This document shows, one piece after another, positions 1-7,070 of a stretch of DNA of 40,287 nt; positions within the stretch are counted from its first letter, which is position 1; each line of letters opens with the position of its first letter. The notes under the pieces were generated by a model. It did not search any database. It was not told the origin of the DNA and saw only the letters and a list, made by a program, of their open reading frames with translations. The position numbers and the translations under genes were made by a program. Source of the stretch: an uncultured Bacteroidia bacterium (GTDB lineage: Bacteria; Bacteroidota; Bacteroidia; Bacteroidales; F082); NCBI GenBank assembly GCA_902770835.1, contig CACXUM010000022.1, positions 1 to 40,287 on the forward strand, in the 5' to 3' direction.

Positions 1-88
1 GCGGAGACAGAGGGATTCGAACCCCCGAAGCCTTTCGGCTTAACGGTTTTCAAGACCGCCGCTATCGACCACTCAGCCATATCTCCGC
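1..88 (-). tRNA. tRNA-Ser (anticodon UGA)
   Basis: Read on the minus strand, the segment folds as a class II tRNA. The acceptor arms GCGGAGA and TCTCCGC pair fully, the T arm has GGTTCGAATCC, and a long variable arm is formed by AGCCGAAAGGCT. The anticodon loop CTTGAAA places UGA at the anticodon, so it reads UCA and related serine codons. The CCA end is not encoded. A TACTTTTG promoter box lies only two bases upstream of the mature 5' end. Confidence 0.96.
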
Positions 89-90
89 TG

Positions 91-98
91 CAAAAGTA
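91..98 (-). promoter_or_regulatory. Promoter -7 box of tRNA-Ser
   Basis: The minus strand reads TACTTTTG, a full match to the Bacteroidota -7 consensus TAnnTTTG. It ends two bases before the first base of the mature tRNA, so the primary transcript should have almost no 5' leader. Confidence 0.7.
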
Positions 99-160
99 CG
101 ACATTTTTCGATAGGTTGAGAATTTTCCCGAAAAAAAATTCCTATTTGATGCGAAAACAC

Positions 161-168
161 TATCTTTG
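161..168 (+). promoter_or_regulatory. Promoter -7 box of the GWxTD operon
   Basis: TATCTTTG matches TAnnTTTG and lies 15 to 24 bases before the two candidate start codons, giving a short leader for the three-gene operon that follows. Confidence 0.65.
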
Positions 169-191
169 CAAAGTGAAATAATATGTATGCC

Positions 192-1670
192 ATGAAAAGA
201 TTGTTTATTGCTATCATGCTCATTCTGTTGGCTTTCGGTGGCCAAGCACAAGTGAAAACCAAGCGGCTGAAGGCCTATCTTTCAACGACAACTTTTTGCG
301 TCCCGGGAATGACACCTTACCTTGAAAACGCCATCGCTTTCGACTGCCGGACGGCTGTGTATAAGGAATTTGAGCCGGGAAAGTTCAAATCGACGATTGA
401 AATCCAGACAGTATTCCGCGACGGCGAAAAGATTTCCGCCTATTCCAAGATTGCCTTGGACAGCCCCGTGGTGACCGACACCGCGAACCTCAGTGGTGCT
501 TTCATTGACCAACAGCGTTTCTCGTTGCCTAACGGCGAGTATGAGATGGAAATCAGCATTACTGATATGAACAGCGGCGAGGCCTTGCCTATGGAAAGCA
601 TTACCGTGAAGGTGGATTTCGTGGATGGAATGCCTGCCGTTTCCGACATATTGCTGTTCGATTCGTACTCAAAGGCCGAGAAACAAACCGCTTGCACCAA
701 GAGTGGCTTCGATTTCCTTCCGAGGGTTTATCCCTTCTTTGGCGCTTCGGACGAGAAACTGAATTTCTATGTCGAGTTGTATAATAGCGACAAACTCTAT
801 GATGAGGGCAAGTTCCTCGTCAACTATTATATTGAAACGGTGGAGTCGTCGAGCCGGATGCAAAACTATTCTTTCAACAAGCGTTTTGATGTGAAGAAGG
901 TTGACATCCTGCTCAACACCATCGATATCAAGGATTTGCCTACGGGCAACTATTACCTTGTTGTTGAGATGCGCGACCGCAGCAATGCCCTGATTTGCTC
1001 GAACAGTTGTTTTTTCCAGAAGAGCAACCCGAGTGTGAACTACGATTTGGAGGATTTGGCCGGTGTCAACATCGCCAATACTTTTGTCAACAACATCACG
1101 GAGATTGACACGTTGCGCAAGTATATCCGCTATCTCGACCCGATTTGCACCGACTTGGAACGTGACTATTCCACCAGCGTCGCAAAATCCGACGACTTGA
1201 AGACCATGCAGCAGTTCCTCTATAATTTCTGGAGCAAGCGTTCTCCGATGAATCCCAAACAAGGTTTTGATGATTATTTGGCTGCTGTGCGCCGTGTCAA
1301 CATGTCGTTTGGTACCACATCGTTCCCTGGCTATCGTACTGACCGTGGCTATGTGTTCTTGAAATATGGCCAGCCCGACAAGATCATGGAAGTGCCTGAC
1401 GAGCCAGCCGCCCGTCCCTATGCTATTTGGCACTATTATCAGGTGGCCAATCAGCGCGACAGGAAGTTCGTCTTTGTGGCTCCCGACCGCTCGACCAACG
1501 ACTACCAGTTGATTCATTCCAACATGGTCGGCGAAGTCAACAACCCGCGCTGGCCGATGGAGATTTATCAAGGTGTTTATGGTCAGGGCTACTATCAGGG
1601 CGTCGACCAGACCGAATATGCGCGGAGTTGGGGCTCACATGCCGTTGACCTTTACAACAATCCGAGATAA
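192..1670 (+). CDS. GWxTD domain-containing exported protein
   Basis: This is a 492-residue exported protein of the Bacteroidota GWxTD family, whose molecular function is not established. Residues 1-20 form a signal peptide with a KR n-region and a cleavage-like GGQAQ end. The middle is beta-rich, and the C-terminal third carries the family signature: an FW motif, then GYRTD at about residues 380-384 (the GWxTD element with Y for W), directly followed by RGYVFLKYGQPD and later a VFVAPDRS stretch. I chose the ATG at 192 because it gives the cleaner signal peptide; an in-frame ATG at 183 adds only MYA. The gene leads an operon: its stop is 5 bases before the lipid acyltransferase, which in turn overlaps a glycosyltransferase. 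That context suggests, by inference only, a cell-envelope role. Confidence 0.85.
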   Translation: MKRLFIAIMLILLAFGGQAQVKTKRLKAYLSTTTFCVPGMTPYLENAIAFDCRTAVYKEFEPGKFKSTIEIQTVFRDGEKISAYSKIALDSPVVTDTANLSGAFIDQQRFSLPNGEYEMEISITDMNSGEALPMESITVKVDFVDGMPAVSDILLFDSYSKAEKQTACTKSGFDFLPRVYPFFGASDEKLNFYVELYNSDKLYDEGKFLVNYYIETVESSSRMQNYSFNKRFDVKKVDILLNTIDIKDLPTGNYYLVVEMRDRSNALICSNSCFFQKSNPSVNYDLEDLAGVNIANTFVNNITEIDTLRKYIRYLDPICTDLERDYSTSVAKSDDLKTMQQFLYNFWSKRSPMNPKQGFDDYLAAVRRVNMSFGTTSFPGYRTDRGYVFLKYGQPDKIMEVPDEPAARPYAIWHYYQVANQRDRKFVFVAPDRSTNDYQLIHSNMVGEVNNPRWPMEIYQGVYGQGYYQGVDQTEYARSWGSHAVDLYNNPR

Positions 1671-1675
1671 GCCGT

Positions 1676-2560
1676 ATGGGAAAAGTCGGATATGCCATCG
1701 TGAAGTTGTGGGCCGATTTCATGTCGGTTCATCCGTTTTGGCTGCTTTACCTGAAGTCCGACTTCTATTTCTTTTTGACCTACCATGTGTTTCGCTATCG
1801 TCGCAAAGTGGTCAGGGAGAACCTTTTGCGCTCTTTTCCCGACAAGGATTTGAAGTCGATAAAAGCCATAGAGAAACGCTTTTACCTTAACTTGTGCGAT
1901 TTGGTTGTGGAAGGTCCGAAATCGCTACGCATGGATCCCAAGGGGTTTAGGTGCCGCATCCATTACACCAACCCTGAAATGATAACCCGATTGCACGGAC
2001 AGCACAAGAACGTGTTCTACGCCATCCCACATTCGGGCAATTGGGAATGGTTTGGGAAGTCGATGCCCGACCTTTCTGGGCATAATTGCTTGGCAGTTTA
2101 CAAAAAGGTGAAAAGCCCTGCTTTTGAGCGGCTTATGATGTATTTGCGCACAAAGGATTGTGCCTTGGAGATGGTGGAGTCCAATTTTGCCTTGAAACGT
2201 TTGGCGCAACTTCGCGACAGCCAAAATGCTGTGCTGATGGTGGCCGACCAAACCCCGCGTGGCGTTGAATCGGACTATTGGACCGAGTTTTTGCATCAGG
2301 ATACCTGCTGGTTCACGGGATTGGAGCGCATTGCCAAGATGCTCGACTATGCCGTGGTCTTCGTGGCCATGAAACGGCAGGGTAGGGGTCGCTATGAAGT
2401 GACTTTTGAATTGATAACCGACAATCCGAAGGAAACCGAAAAAGGTTTTATCATGGAGCGGTATGTGCGCTGCGTGGAGCGTTTCATCGAGGCCAATCCC
2501 GACAATTGGCTGTGGTCGCACCGCCGTTGGAAACACCAGAGAAACAAGGTTAAAGCATGA
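1676..2560 (+). CDS. LpxL/HtrB-type lysophospholipid/lipid A acyltransferase
   Basis: This 294-residue protein belongs to the LpxL/HtrB lauroyl acyltransferase family, which transfers a secondary acyl chain onto lipid A precursors or related lipids at the inner membrane. The catalytic HX4E motif is visible as HSGNWE, with His119 and Glu124. Further family marks are the VADQTPRG stretch near residue 195 and the late WLWSHRRWK block, which resembles the W..HRRWK end of LpxL proteins. The length is normal for the family. An N-terminal hydrophobic segment (FWLLYLKSDFYFFLTYHVF) fits membrane attachment. It starts 5 bases after the GWxTD gene and its stop overlaps the next start (ATGA), so the three genes are probably co-translated. 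The exact acceptor lipid cannot be read from the sequence. Confidence 0.88.
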   Translation: MGKVGYAIVKLWADFMSVHPFWLLYLKSDFYFFLTYHVFRYRRKVVRENLLRSFPDKDLKSIKAIEKRFYLNLCDLVVEGPKSLRMDPKGFRCRIHYTNPEMITRLHGQHKNVFYAIPHSGNWEWFGKSMPDLSGHNCLAVYKKVKSPAFERLMMYLRTKDCALEMVESNFALKRLAQLRDSQNAVLMVADQTPRGVESDYWTEFLHQDTCWFTGLERIAKMLDYAVVFVAMKRQGRGRYEVTFELITDNPKETEKGFIMERYVRCVERFIEANPDNWLWSHRRWKHQRNKVKA

Positions 2561-3588
2561 AAGTGGCTGTTGTCATATTGAACTACAACGGGAAACGGTT
2601 TCTTGAGCAGTTTCTGCCCAATGTCATCGCGAATTGCGATCCTTCGACGACTGAAATCGTCGTGGCCGACAATGCCTCAGAAGATGATTCTGTGGCGTTT
2701 ATGAAATCGCATTTCCCTCGGATTCGGCTGATTGAGAATGGCAACAACGGCGGCTTCACGACGGGTTACAATCAGGCTTTGCGACAGATTGAGGCCCAGT
2801 ATTATGTGCTGCTCAATTCTGATATTGAGGTGACACCGTGTTGGATTGAACCCATTATCGAAATGATGGATGCCGATTCACAAATTGCCGCCTGCCAGCC
2901 CAAGATTCTGTCGTATTATCATAAGGAAAAGTTTGAGTATGCGGGTGCCAGTGGCGGTTTCATCGACAAATATGGTTATCCGTTCTGTCGCGGGCGCGTG
3001 TTCCAAAACCTTGAAGTGGACAAAGGCCAGTACGACGACCCGAAAGAAGTGTTTTGGGCCACAGGAGCGTGCATGTTCGTCCGCGCCGACTTGTATCATC
3101 AAATCGGTGGTTTGGACGACAGTTTCTTCGCCCACATGGAGGAAATCGACTTGTGTTGGCGGATGAAGAACGCAGGCTACAAGGTGTATTGTTGTCCGCA
3201 GTCGAAGGTGTATCATATCGGAGGCGGCACTTTGCCGAAAAACTCGCCGCGCAAGACCTATTTGAATTTCCGCAACAACCTCTCTTTATTGGCGAAAAAC
3301 CTGCCTGACGACAGGGTGTTTCCCGTCATCGCCTATCGCATTTTGCTCGATTGGGTAGCCGCGCTGAAGTTTCTCGCCGAAGGCTGTGTGAAGGACTTTG
3401 CAAAGGTGTTCAAGGCGCATTGGGATTTCTATAAACGCCTGAAATCCTTGCGCGAGAAACGAAAAGGTTGTGAGCACAAGGAAGTGAGTTGCATCTACAA
3501 TCGGAACATCGTTTTCGAGAGCATCCTCCGAGGCAAGAAGAAGTTTAGCGATTTGCGGGTGGGGGATTTTACATCAACTCCTCAATAG
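2557..3588 (+). CDS. Family 2 glycosyltransferase
   Basis: This is a GT-A fold glycosyltransferase of family GT2 (343 aa, RfbF/WcaA-like). The N-terminus VAVVILNYNGKRFLEQFL is the nucleotide-binding strand typical of these enzymes. The metal-binding acidic motif is NSDIE (Asp89-Glu91) and the catalytic-base region is HMEEIDLCWR with Glu195, Glu196 and Asp198. The residues after about 240 form an amphipathic and hydrophobic tail seen in rhamnosyltransferase-like members that sit on the inner membrane. Its start overlaps the acyltransferase stop by four bases. Its last 20 bases overlap the 3' end of aroQ on the other strand, leaving no room for a terminator. The donor and acceptor sugars are unknown; an envelope glycan or glycolipid is the likely product. 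Confidence 0.88.
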   Translation: MKVAVVILNYNGKRFLEQFLPNVIANCDPSTTEIVVADNASEDDSVAFMKSHFPRIRLIENGNNGGFTTGYNQALRQIEAQYYVLLNSDIEVTPCWIEPIIEMMDADSQIAACQPKILSYYHKEKFEYAGASGGFIDKYGYPFCRGRVFQNLEVDKGQYDDPKEVFWATGACMFVRADLYHQIGGLDDSFFAHMEEIDLCWRMKNAGYKVYCCPQSKVYHIGGGTLPKNSPRKTYLNFRNNLSLLAKNLPDDRVFPVIAYRILLDWVAALKFLAEGCVKDFAKVFKAHWDFYKRLKSLREKRKGCEHKEVSCIYNRNIVFESILRGKKKFSDLRVGDFTSTPQ

Positions 3589-3982
3589 CCTTGGCATACC
3601 CCTCCAAGCCCATTCCCATAATACTCTTCAAGCAAGCTTCAGCCGTAAACGAATGATGGCGGTAAGGCTCACGCTTCGTGATGTCTGAAATGTGGACTTC
3701 CACCACGGGGATGCTGATGGCGCGAATGCAGTCGGCAAGGGCGATGGAAGTGTGGGCATAACCTCCGGGGTTCATCACCACGGCATCATATTGGCCAACA
3801 GCGGTTTGCAGTTGGTCAATCAGTACGCCCTCGTGGTTCGTCTGGAAATAAGAAATCTCGTGCTGCGGGAAACGCTTGCGGAGTTGCGGCAGGTATTCCT
3901 CGAAAGAGAGTTTTCCGTAGATTTCAGGCTCGCGTTTGCCCAAAAGGTTCAGGTTGGGTCCATTGAGGATGAGAATTTTCAT
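3569..3982 (-). CDS. aroQ: Type II 3-dehydroquinate dehydratase
   Basis: AroQ dehydrates 3-dehydroquinate to 3-dehydroshikimate in the shikimate pathway and acts as a cytosolic dodecamer. The 137-residue sequence is close to the usual family length. It starts with the diagnostic ILILNGPNLNLLGKREPEIYG; Tyr22 is the catalytic tyrosine and Arg17 belongs to the flexible lid. NPGGYAHTS (71-79) and EVHISD (His97) complete the active site. The aspartate in HISD replaces the more usual asparagine. A TATTTTTG box lies at 3997-4004 just upstream. The gene stands alone on its strand and its 3' end overlaps the convergent glycosyltransferase by 20 bases. Confidence 0.96.
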   Translation of the reverse strand: MKILILNGPNLNLLGKREPEIYGKLSFEEYLPQLRKRFPQHEISYFQTNHEGVLIDQLQTAVGQYDAVVMNPGGYAHTSIALADCIRAISIPVVEVHISDITKREPYRHHSFTAEACLKSIMGMGLEGYAKAIEELM

Positions 3983-3996
3983 CTTGGAATTTTTTG

Positions 3997-4004
3997 CAAA
4001 AATA
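3997..4004 (-). promoter_or_regulatory. Promoter -7 box of aroQ
   Basis: The minus strand reads TATTTTTG, 14 bases before the aroQ ATG, and matches TAnnTTTG. Confidence 0.6.
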
Positions 4005-4067
4005 GCCTTTTTTTACACTTGAAAGCCTTTTTTGGGCTGAAAAGTTGAAATGTATCAATTCTTTTTA

Positions 4068-4075
4068 TACTTTTG
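4068..4075 (+). promoter_or_regulatory. Promoter -7 box of the aldo/keto reductase gene
   Basis: TACTTTTG matches TAnnTTTG; a GTTG that could serve as the -33 element lies at 4044-4047, 20 bases upstream. The box contains an in-frame TTG that mimics a start codon, which argues for initiation at the ATG at 4094 instead. Confidence 0.65.
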
Positions 4076-4093
4076 TCGCAAAATCATGCAGCC

Positions 4094-5125
4094 ATGAAAA
4101 TCATCACATTAGGCAAGACCAATTTGAAGGTGAATAAGAATGGTTTTGGAGCCCTTCCTATTCAGAGAATCAGCGAAAAGGAAGCGGTTTATTTGTTGCA
4201 CAAGGCCTACGAAAACGGTTTCAATTTCTTCGACACGGCGCGTTTCTATACTGACAGCGAGGAAAAGATTGGCGCGGCGTTTGCCGACAGGCGGAGCAAA
4301 GTCATCATTGCCTCAAAGACGAGCGCGACCACCGTGGAGGATTTCTGGAAAGACCTTCACACCACCTTGAAGAACCTGAAGACGGACTACCTCGACCTGT
4401 ACCAGTTCCACAACCCCGACTATTGCCCACGACCGGGCGACAAGCAGGGCCTATATGACGCTATGAAGGTGGCCAAGCGTCAGGGCAAGATTCGTTTCAT
4501 CGGCATCAGCAACCACCGCCAGAATGTGGCGCTGGAGGCCATTGAGCGCGATTGCTACGACACGCTCCAATATCCGTTCTCTTATCTTTCCTCTGAGGAC
4601 GACCAGAAGATTGTGGAGGCTTGCCATAAGCACAACATGGGCTTTATCTGCATGAAAGCGATGGCGGGAGGACTTATCAACGATTCGGCTTTGGCCTACG
4701 CTTTCCTCAACCAGTACGACCATGCTCTGCCCATTTGGGGCATACAGCGCGAGAGCGAATTGGACGAGTTCATCTCCTATCAGGAGCGCGAGCCTGAGTT
4801 GTCTTCTTCGTCATGGCGCAAGATTGAGAAAGACCGCGCCGAGTTGAGTGGCGAGTTTTGCCGAGGTTGTGGTTACTGTATGCCTTGCACGGTGGGCATC
4901 AAAATCAACGACTGCGCTCGCATGAGCCTCTTGCTGCGCCGCGCCCCGTTGGAGGTTTATCTCACCCAAGAGTGGGCCGACAACATGAAACTCATCGAGA
5001 AATGCAAACACTGCAACGCCTGCCGCGAGAAATGTCCCTATGGACTCGACACGCCAACACTTTTGGAAAAGAACTACGCTGATTTCAAGGAGTTTTGGGC
5101 CAAGAAACAGGCTGGGGAGCTTTGA
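4094..5125 (+). CDS. Aldo/keto reductase with C-terminal 4Fe-4S cysteine motifs
   Basis: This 343-residue protein has an N-terminal aldo/keto reductase TIM barrel and a C-terminal iron-sulfur segment. In the barrel, Asp47 and Tyr52 (FFDTARFY), Lys75 (ASKT) and a histidine in YQFHNPDY fit the AKR catalytic tetrad. The C-terminus has two cysteine clusters: Cys256, 259, 262 and 265 (CRGCGYCMPC) and Cys304, 307, 310 and 314 (CKHCNACREKCPYG), both looking like [4Fe-4S] ligand sets. This architecture is common in anaerobes; the substrate is not known and electron transfer through the clusters is inferred. I chose the ATG at 4094 because the upstream TTG at 4073 lies within the promoter box. A small exported-protein gene follows after 43 bases and may be co-transcribed. 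Confidence 0.88.
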   Translation: MKIITLGKTNLKVNKNGFGALPIQRISEKEAVYLLHKAYENGFNFFDTARFYTDSEEKIGAAFADRRSKVIIASKTSATTVEDFWKDLHTTLKNLKTDYLDLYQFHNPDYCPRPGDKQGLYDAMKVAKRQGKIRFIGISNHRQNVALEAIERDCYDTLQYPFSYLSSEDDQKIVEACHKHNMGFICMKAMAGGLINDSALAYAFLNQYDHALPIWGIQRESELDEFISYQEREPELSSSSWRKIEKDRAELSGEFCRGCGYCMPCTVGIKINDCARMSLLLRRAPLEVYLTQEWADNMKLIEKCKHCNACREKCPYGLDTPTLLEKNYADFKEFWAKKQAGEL

Positions 5126-5168
5126 TACGCTGAATCTACATGAAATCTGTGAGTTTACTATAGTGACT

Positions 5169-5672
5169 ATGAAAAGGTTGTTGATTCTGTTGTCGTTCAT
5201 GTTCGTTGTTGGGCTTTCGATGGTTTGCGCCCAAAATACCAAACAACCCATTGCGATTTATACGGTATTGGGAGGACATGAATACTATTATTATGATTTG
5301 AAAATCAATTCATTAAGTCAGATGAAGCAGATTGTGAGGGACGATAGTGAGGCACTTGCCCAGATGCGTTGGGCGAGTGTTGACAACGGATTCCGATATG
5401 CCTTTGATTTTATCGGCGGTTTTGCTATTGGTTATGAGTTGGCGATGCTGATTACGGGAAATAACGCCCTTAAATTGCATTATGCAGTGCCCATAGTGGT
5501 TGGCGCGGGGTCGTTTGCTATTGCCTATTTGTTTTCTCGTTTGGCAGACAATAGGATGGCAAAGGGAGCAAGGATATATAATGGTAACCTCGGCAAGACT
5601 TCATACGGCGAACCTGTTCAACTTGATTTTGGGTTGGTGCCGGGCGGCATCGGGCTGACATTGAGTTTTTGA
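5169..5672 (+). CDS. Small exported or membrane protein of unknown function
   Basis: I do not recognise this 167-residue protein. Residues 1-22 (MKRLLILLSFMFVVGLSMVCAQ) look like a signal peptide; a cysteine just before the AQ end leaves a lipoprotein reading possible but weak. The mature part has a YYYYDL patch, then two hydrophobic glycine-rich stretches (FDFIGGFAIGYELAMLI near 75-91 and VPIVVGAGSFAIAYLF near 103-118) that could span or insert into a membrane. The last 30 residues include a short beta-like end, GGIGLTLSF, finishing in phenylalanine as many outer-membrane barrels do. I chose the ATG at 5169 because longer in-frame readings would overlap the reductase gene. A strong hairpin terminator follows. 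Confidence 0.75.
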   Translation: MKRLLILLSFMFVVGLSMVCAQNTKQPIAIYTVLGGHEYYYYDLKINSLSQMKQIVRDDSEALAQMRWASVDNGFRYAFDFIGGFAIGYELAMLITGNNALKLHYAVPIVVGAGSFAIAYLFSRLADNRMAKGARIYNGNLGKTSYGEPVQLDFGLVPGGIGLTLSF

Positions 5673-5691
5673 ACTAAACAATTATAAATGA

Positions 5692-5726
5692 AAAAGTTCC
5701 GTTTCCAAAGGAAGCGGAACTTTTTT
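5692..5726. terminator. Bidirectional hairpin terminator between the exported-protein gene and ferritin
   Basis: AAAAGTTCCG pairs with CGGAACTTTT, and TTCC with GGAA inside, with A and T tracts on both flanks. It can stop the + strand transcript and the convergent ferritin transcript. Confidence 0.85.
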
Positions 5727-5744
5727 CAAGATGCCTGCTGAGAA

Positions 5745-6257
5745 TTACTTCAGCGGAGCTGGCGTGTGATACTGTCGTGCTCCGAGTTCCTTGTCGAGCA
5801 TAATCATGCCACCGATATGGTCGCCAATCATCTTGCAGTGGTTGACGAGGTCGCTGGCGGTCTTTTCTTCTTCCACTTGTTCATCAATGAACCAAGCGAG
5901 GAAGTTGGCAGCAGCGCGGTCTTTGTCCTCATCGGCAATGTCGCACAAGTTGTTGATCATGGCGGTCACTTCCTTCTCGTGCTTCAAGGTGTCTTCAAAG
6001 GCGGCCAAAACGGTATCCCACTCGGTTTGCACCTTGGCGATGGGAGCAAGGATGACCCTCGCATCTTGCGAATGAAGGTAGTTAATCATGATCGCGGCAT
6101 GGGCTTGTTCCTCAAGGAATTGCACCTTGAACCAGTGGGCGATGCCGTGGAAACCTTTGGCGTAAATGTCTTGAGCCATGCTCAAATACAGGTAGGCCGA
6201 CCACATCTCAGCATTGATTTGGTCGTTGATGGCTTTTGCTAATTTCTTGCTAATCAT
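5745..6257 (-). CDS. ftnA: Ferritin (non-haem, FtnA type)
   Basis: Ferritin forms a 24-subunit cytosolic shell that oxidises Fe(II) and stores iron as a mineral. The 170-residue sequence carries the full ferroxidase centre in the bacterial Ftn order: Glu17 (NAEMWSAY), Glu50 and His53 (LEEQAHA), Glu94, and Glu126/Gln127 with Glu130 (FIDEQVEEE). No methionine haem ligand of the bacterioferritin type is obvious. The neighbour upstream on the same strand is a reverse rubrerythrin, so the pair makes a small iron and peroxide defence locus. The 131-base gap upstream holds a 74-bp inverted-repeat element and short AT-rich direct repeats, described separately. Transcription ends at the shared hairpin at 5692-5726. 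Confidence 0.96.
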   Translation of the reverse strand: MISKKLAKAINDQINAEMWSAYLYLSMAQDIYAKGFHGIAHWFKVQFLEEQAHAAIMINYLHSQDARVILAPIAKVQTEWDTVLAAFEDTLKHEKEVTAMINNLCDIADEDKDRAAANFLAWFIDEQVEEEKTASDLVNHCKMIGDHIGGMIMLDKELGARQYHTPAPLK

Positions 6258-6305
6258 TTTGTTTGGTTGTTTAATTGTTGATTGTTTAATCGTTTAATTG
6301 TTGGT

Positions 6306-6379
6306 TGTAGGGCTTTCACACCGTGGCAGCCGCACGATAATTACAATATGGGTGGTTGCTATAATATGACAGCCCTACA
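6306..6379. repeat. 74-bp inverted-repeat element in the ferritin leader
   Basis: TGTAGGGCT at 6306-6314 is the exact inverse of AGCCCTACA at 6371-6379, and the match extends inward with one mismatch (TTCA against TGAC). The interior has no long reading frame. The arms resemble the GTAGGGGC-type palindromic repeats that occur between genes in many Bacteroidales. To its left, GTTTAATTGTTG occurs twice (6269-6280 and 6292-6303). It could act as a 5' leader hairpin of ferritin mRNA, as the 3' end of the rubrerythrin transcript, or as a miniature repeat. Confidence 0.6.
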
Positions 6380-6385
6380 AACCTA
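6378..6385 (-). promoter_or_regulatory. Candidate -7 box for ferritin
   Basis: The minus strand reads TAGGTTTG, matching TAnnTTTG, overlapping the outer arm of the 74-bp element and just past the rubrerythrin stop. No convincing -33 element was found, so this is tentative. If used, the mRNA would begin inside the inverted repeat. Confidence 0.35.
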
Positions 6386-6388
6386 AAT

Positions 6389-6937
6389 TCAATCGCCAAA
6401 ATAACGTTTATACAATCCCTCAAAGCCTTTGCCGTGGCGGGCTTCGTCTTTGGCCATCTCGTGGACGGTGTCGTGGATGGCATCGAGGTTGCGCTCCTTG
6501 GCCACGCGGGCGATGCGCATCTTGTCTTCGCAGGCGCCGCACTCGGCAATCATGCGCTTGTAAAGGTTGGTCTTGGTGTCCCAAACCACGTCGCCAAGCA
6601 ATTCGGCGAAACGGGCGCAATGTTCGGCCTCTTCAAAAGCATAACGCTTGAAAGCCTCGGCGATTTCGGGGTAGCCTTCGCGGTCGGCTTGGCGGCTCAT
6701 GGCCAAATACATGCCGACTTCGGTGGCTTCACCCATGAAATGGGCGTTCAGGTCCTTAATCATGTCCTCGCCGGTGCCTTTGGCGATGCCGACGACATGC
6801 TCGGTGACGAAATTCAGGGCAGCCGACTCGTCAACGACCTTCCATTCAACGATTTGCTTGCATTGAGGGCAGCGCTCGGGGGCTTCCTCTCCTTCGTGAA
6901 CATACCCGCAGATGGGGCAGATGAATTTTTTCTTCAT
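6389..6937 (-). CDS. Reverse rubrerythrin (NADH peroxidase type)
   Basis: This 182-residue protein has the rubredoxin-like domain at the N-terminus, the order that defines reverse rubrerythrins, which reduce hydrogen peroxide in anaerobes. Cys7, Cys10, Cys23 and Cys26 (CPICGY and CPQC) form the FeCys4 site. The following four-helix ferritin-like domain carries di-iron ligands: Glu70/Glu73 (GEATEVG), Glu103 and His106 (EEAEH), Glu132, and Glu165/His168 (KDEARH). The protein should take electrons from NAD(P)H through a reductase not seen here. A TACTTTTG promoter at 6984-6991 faces away from the nusB promoter. Ferritin lies downstream on the same strand, separated by the inverted-repeat element. 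Confidence 0.95.
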   Translation of the reverse strand: MKKKFICPICGYVHEGEEAPERCPQCKQIVEWKVVDESAALNFVTEHVVGIAKGTGEDMIKDLNAHFMGEATEVGMYLAMSRQADREGYPEIAEAFKRYAFEEAEHCARFAELLGDVVWDTKTNLYKRMIAECGACEDKMRIARVAKERNLDAIHDTVHEMAKDEARHGKGFEGLYKRYFGD

Positions 6938-6983
6938 GATACAGTAATTAAATTTGAGTTAGTCACATTGTGTTTCGATAACG

Positions 6984-6991
6984 CAAAAGTA
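6984..6991 (-). promoter_or_regulatory. Promoter -7 box of the rubrerythrin gene
   Basis: The minus strand reads TACTTTTG, with a TTGACA-like -33 element (plus-strand CAA at 7011-7013) 19 bases upstream, a good match to the Bacteroidota promoter layout. Confidence 0.7.
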
Positions 6992-7033
6992 GTCAAATTT
7001 CTTGTACTGTCAAGTTTTTTGCTGAAAAATTAC

Positions 7034-7041
7034 TACCTTTG
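7034..7041 (+). promoter_or_regulatory. Promoter -7 box of nusB
   Basis: TACCTTTG matches TAnnTTTG, 29 bases before the nusB ATG. It diverges from the rubrerythrin promoter. Confidence 0.65.
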
Positions 7042-7070
7042 CAAACCATTTTCACGAGAATAGAGTCATT

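Noticed and set aside
669-1571. A 300-residue minus-strand frame
   Set aside because: It is a shadow of the GWxTD gene, with no start context or recognisable motif.
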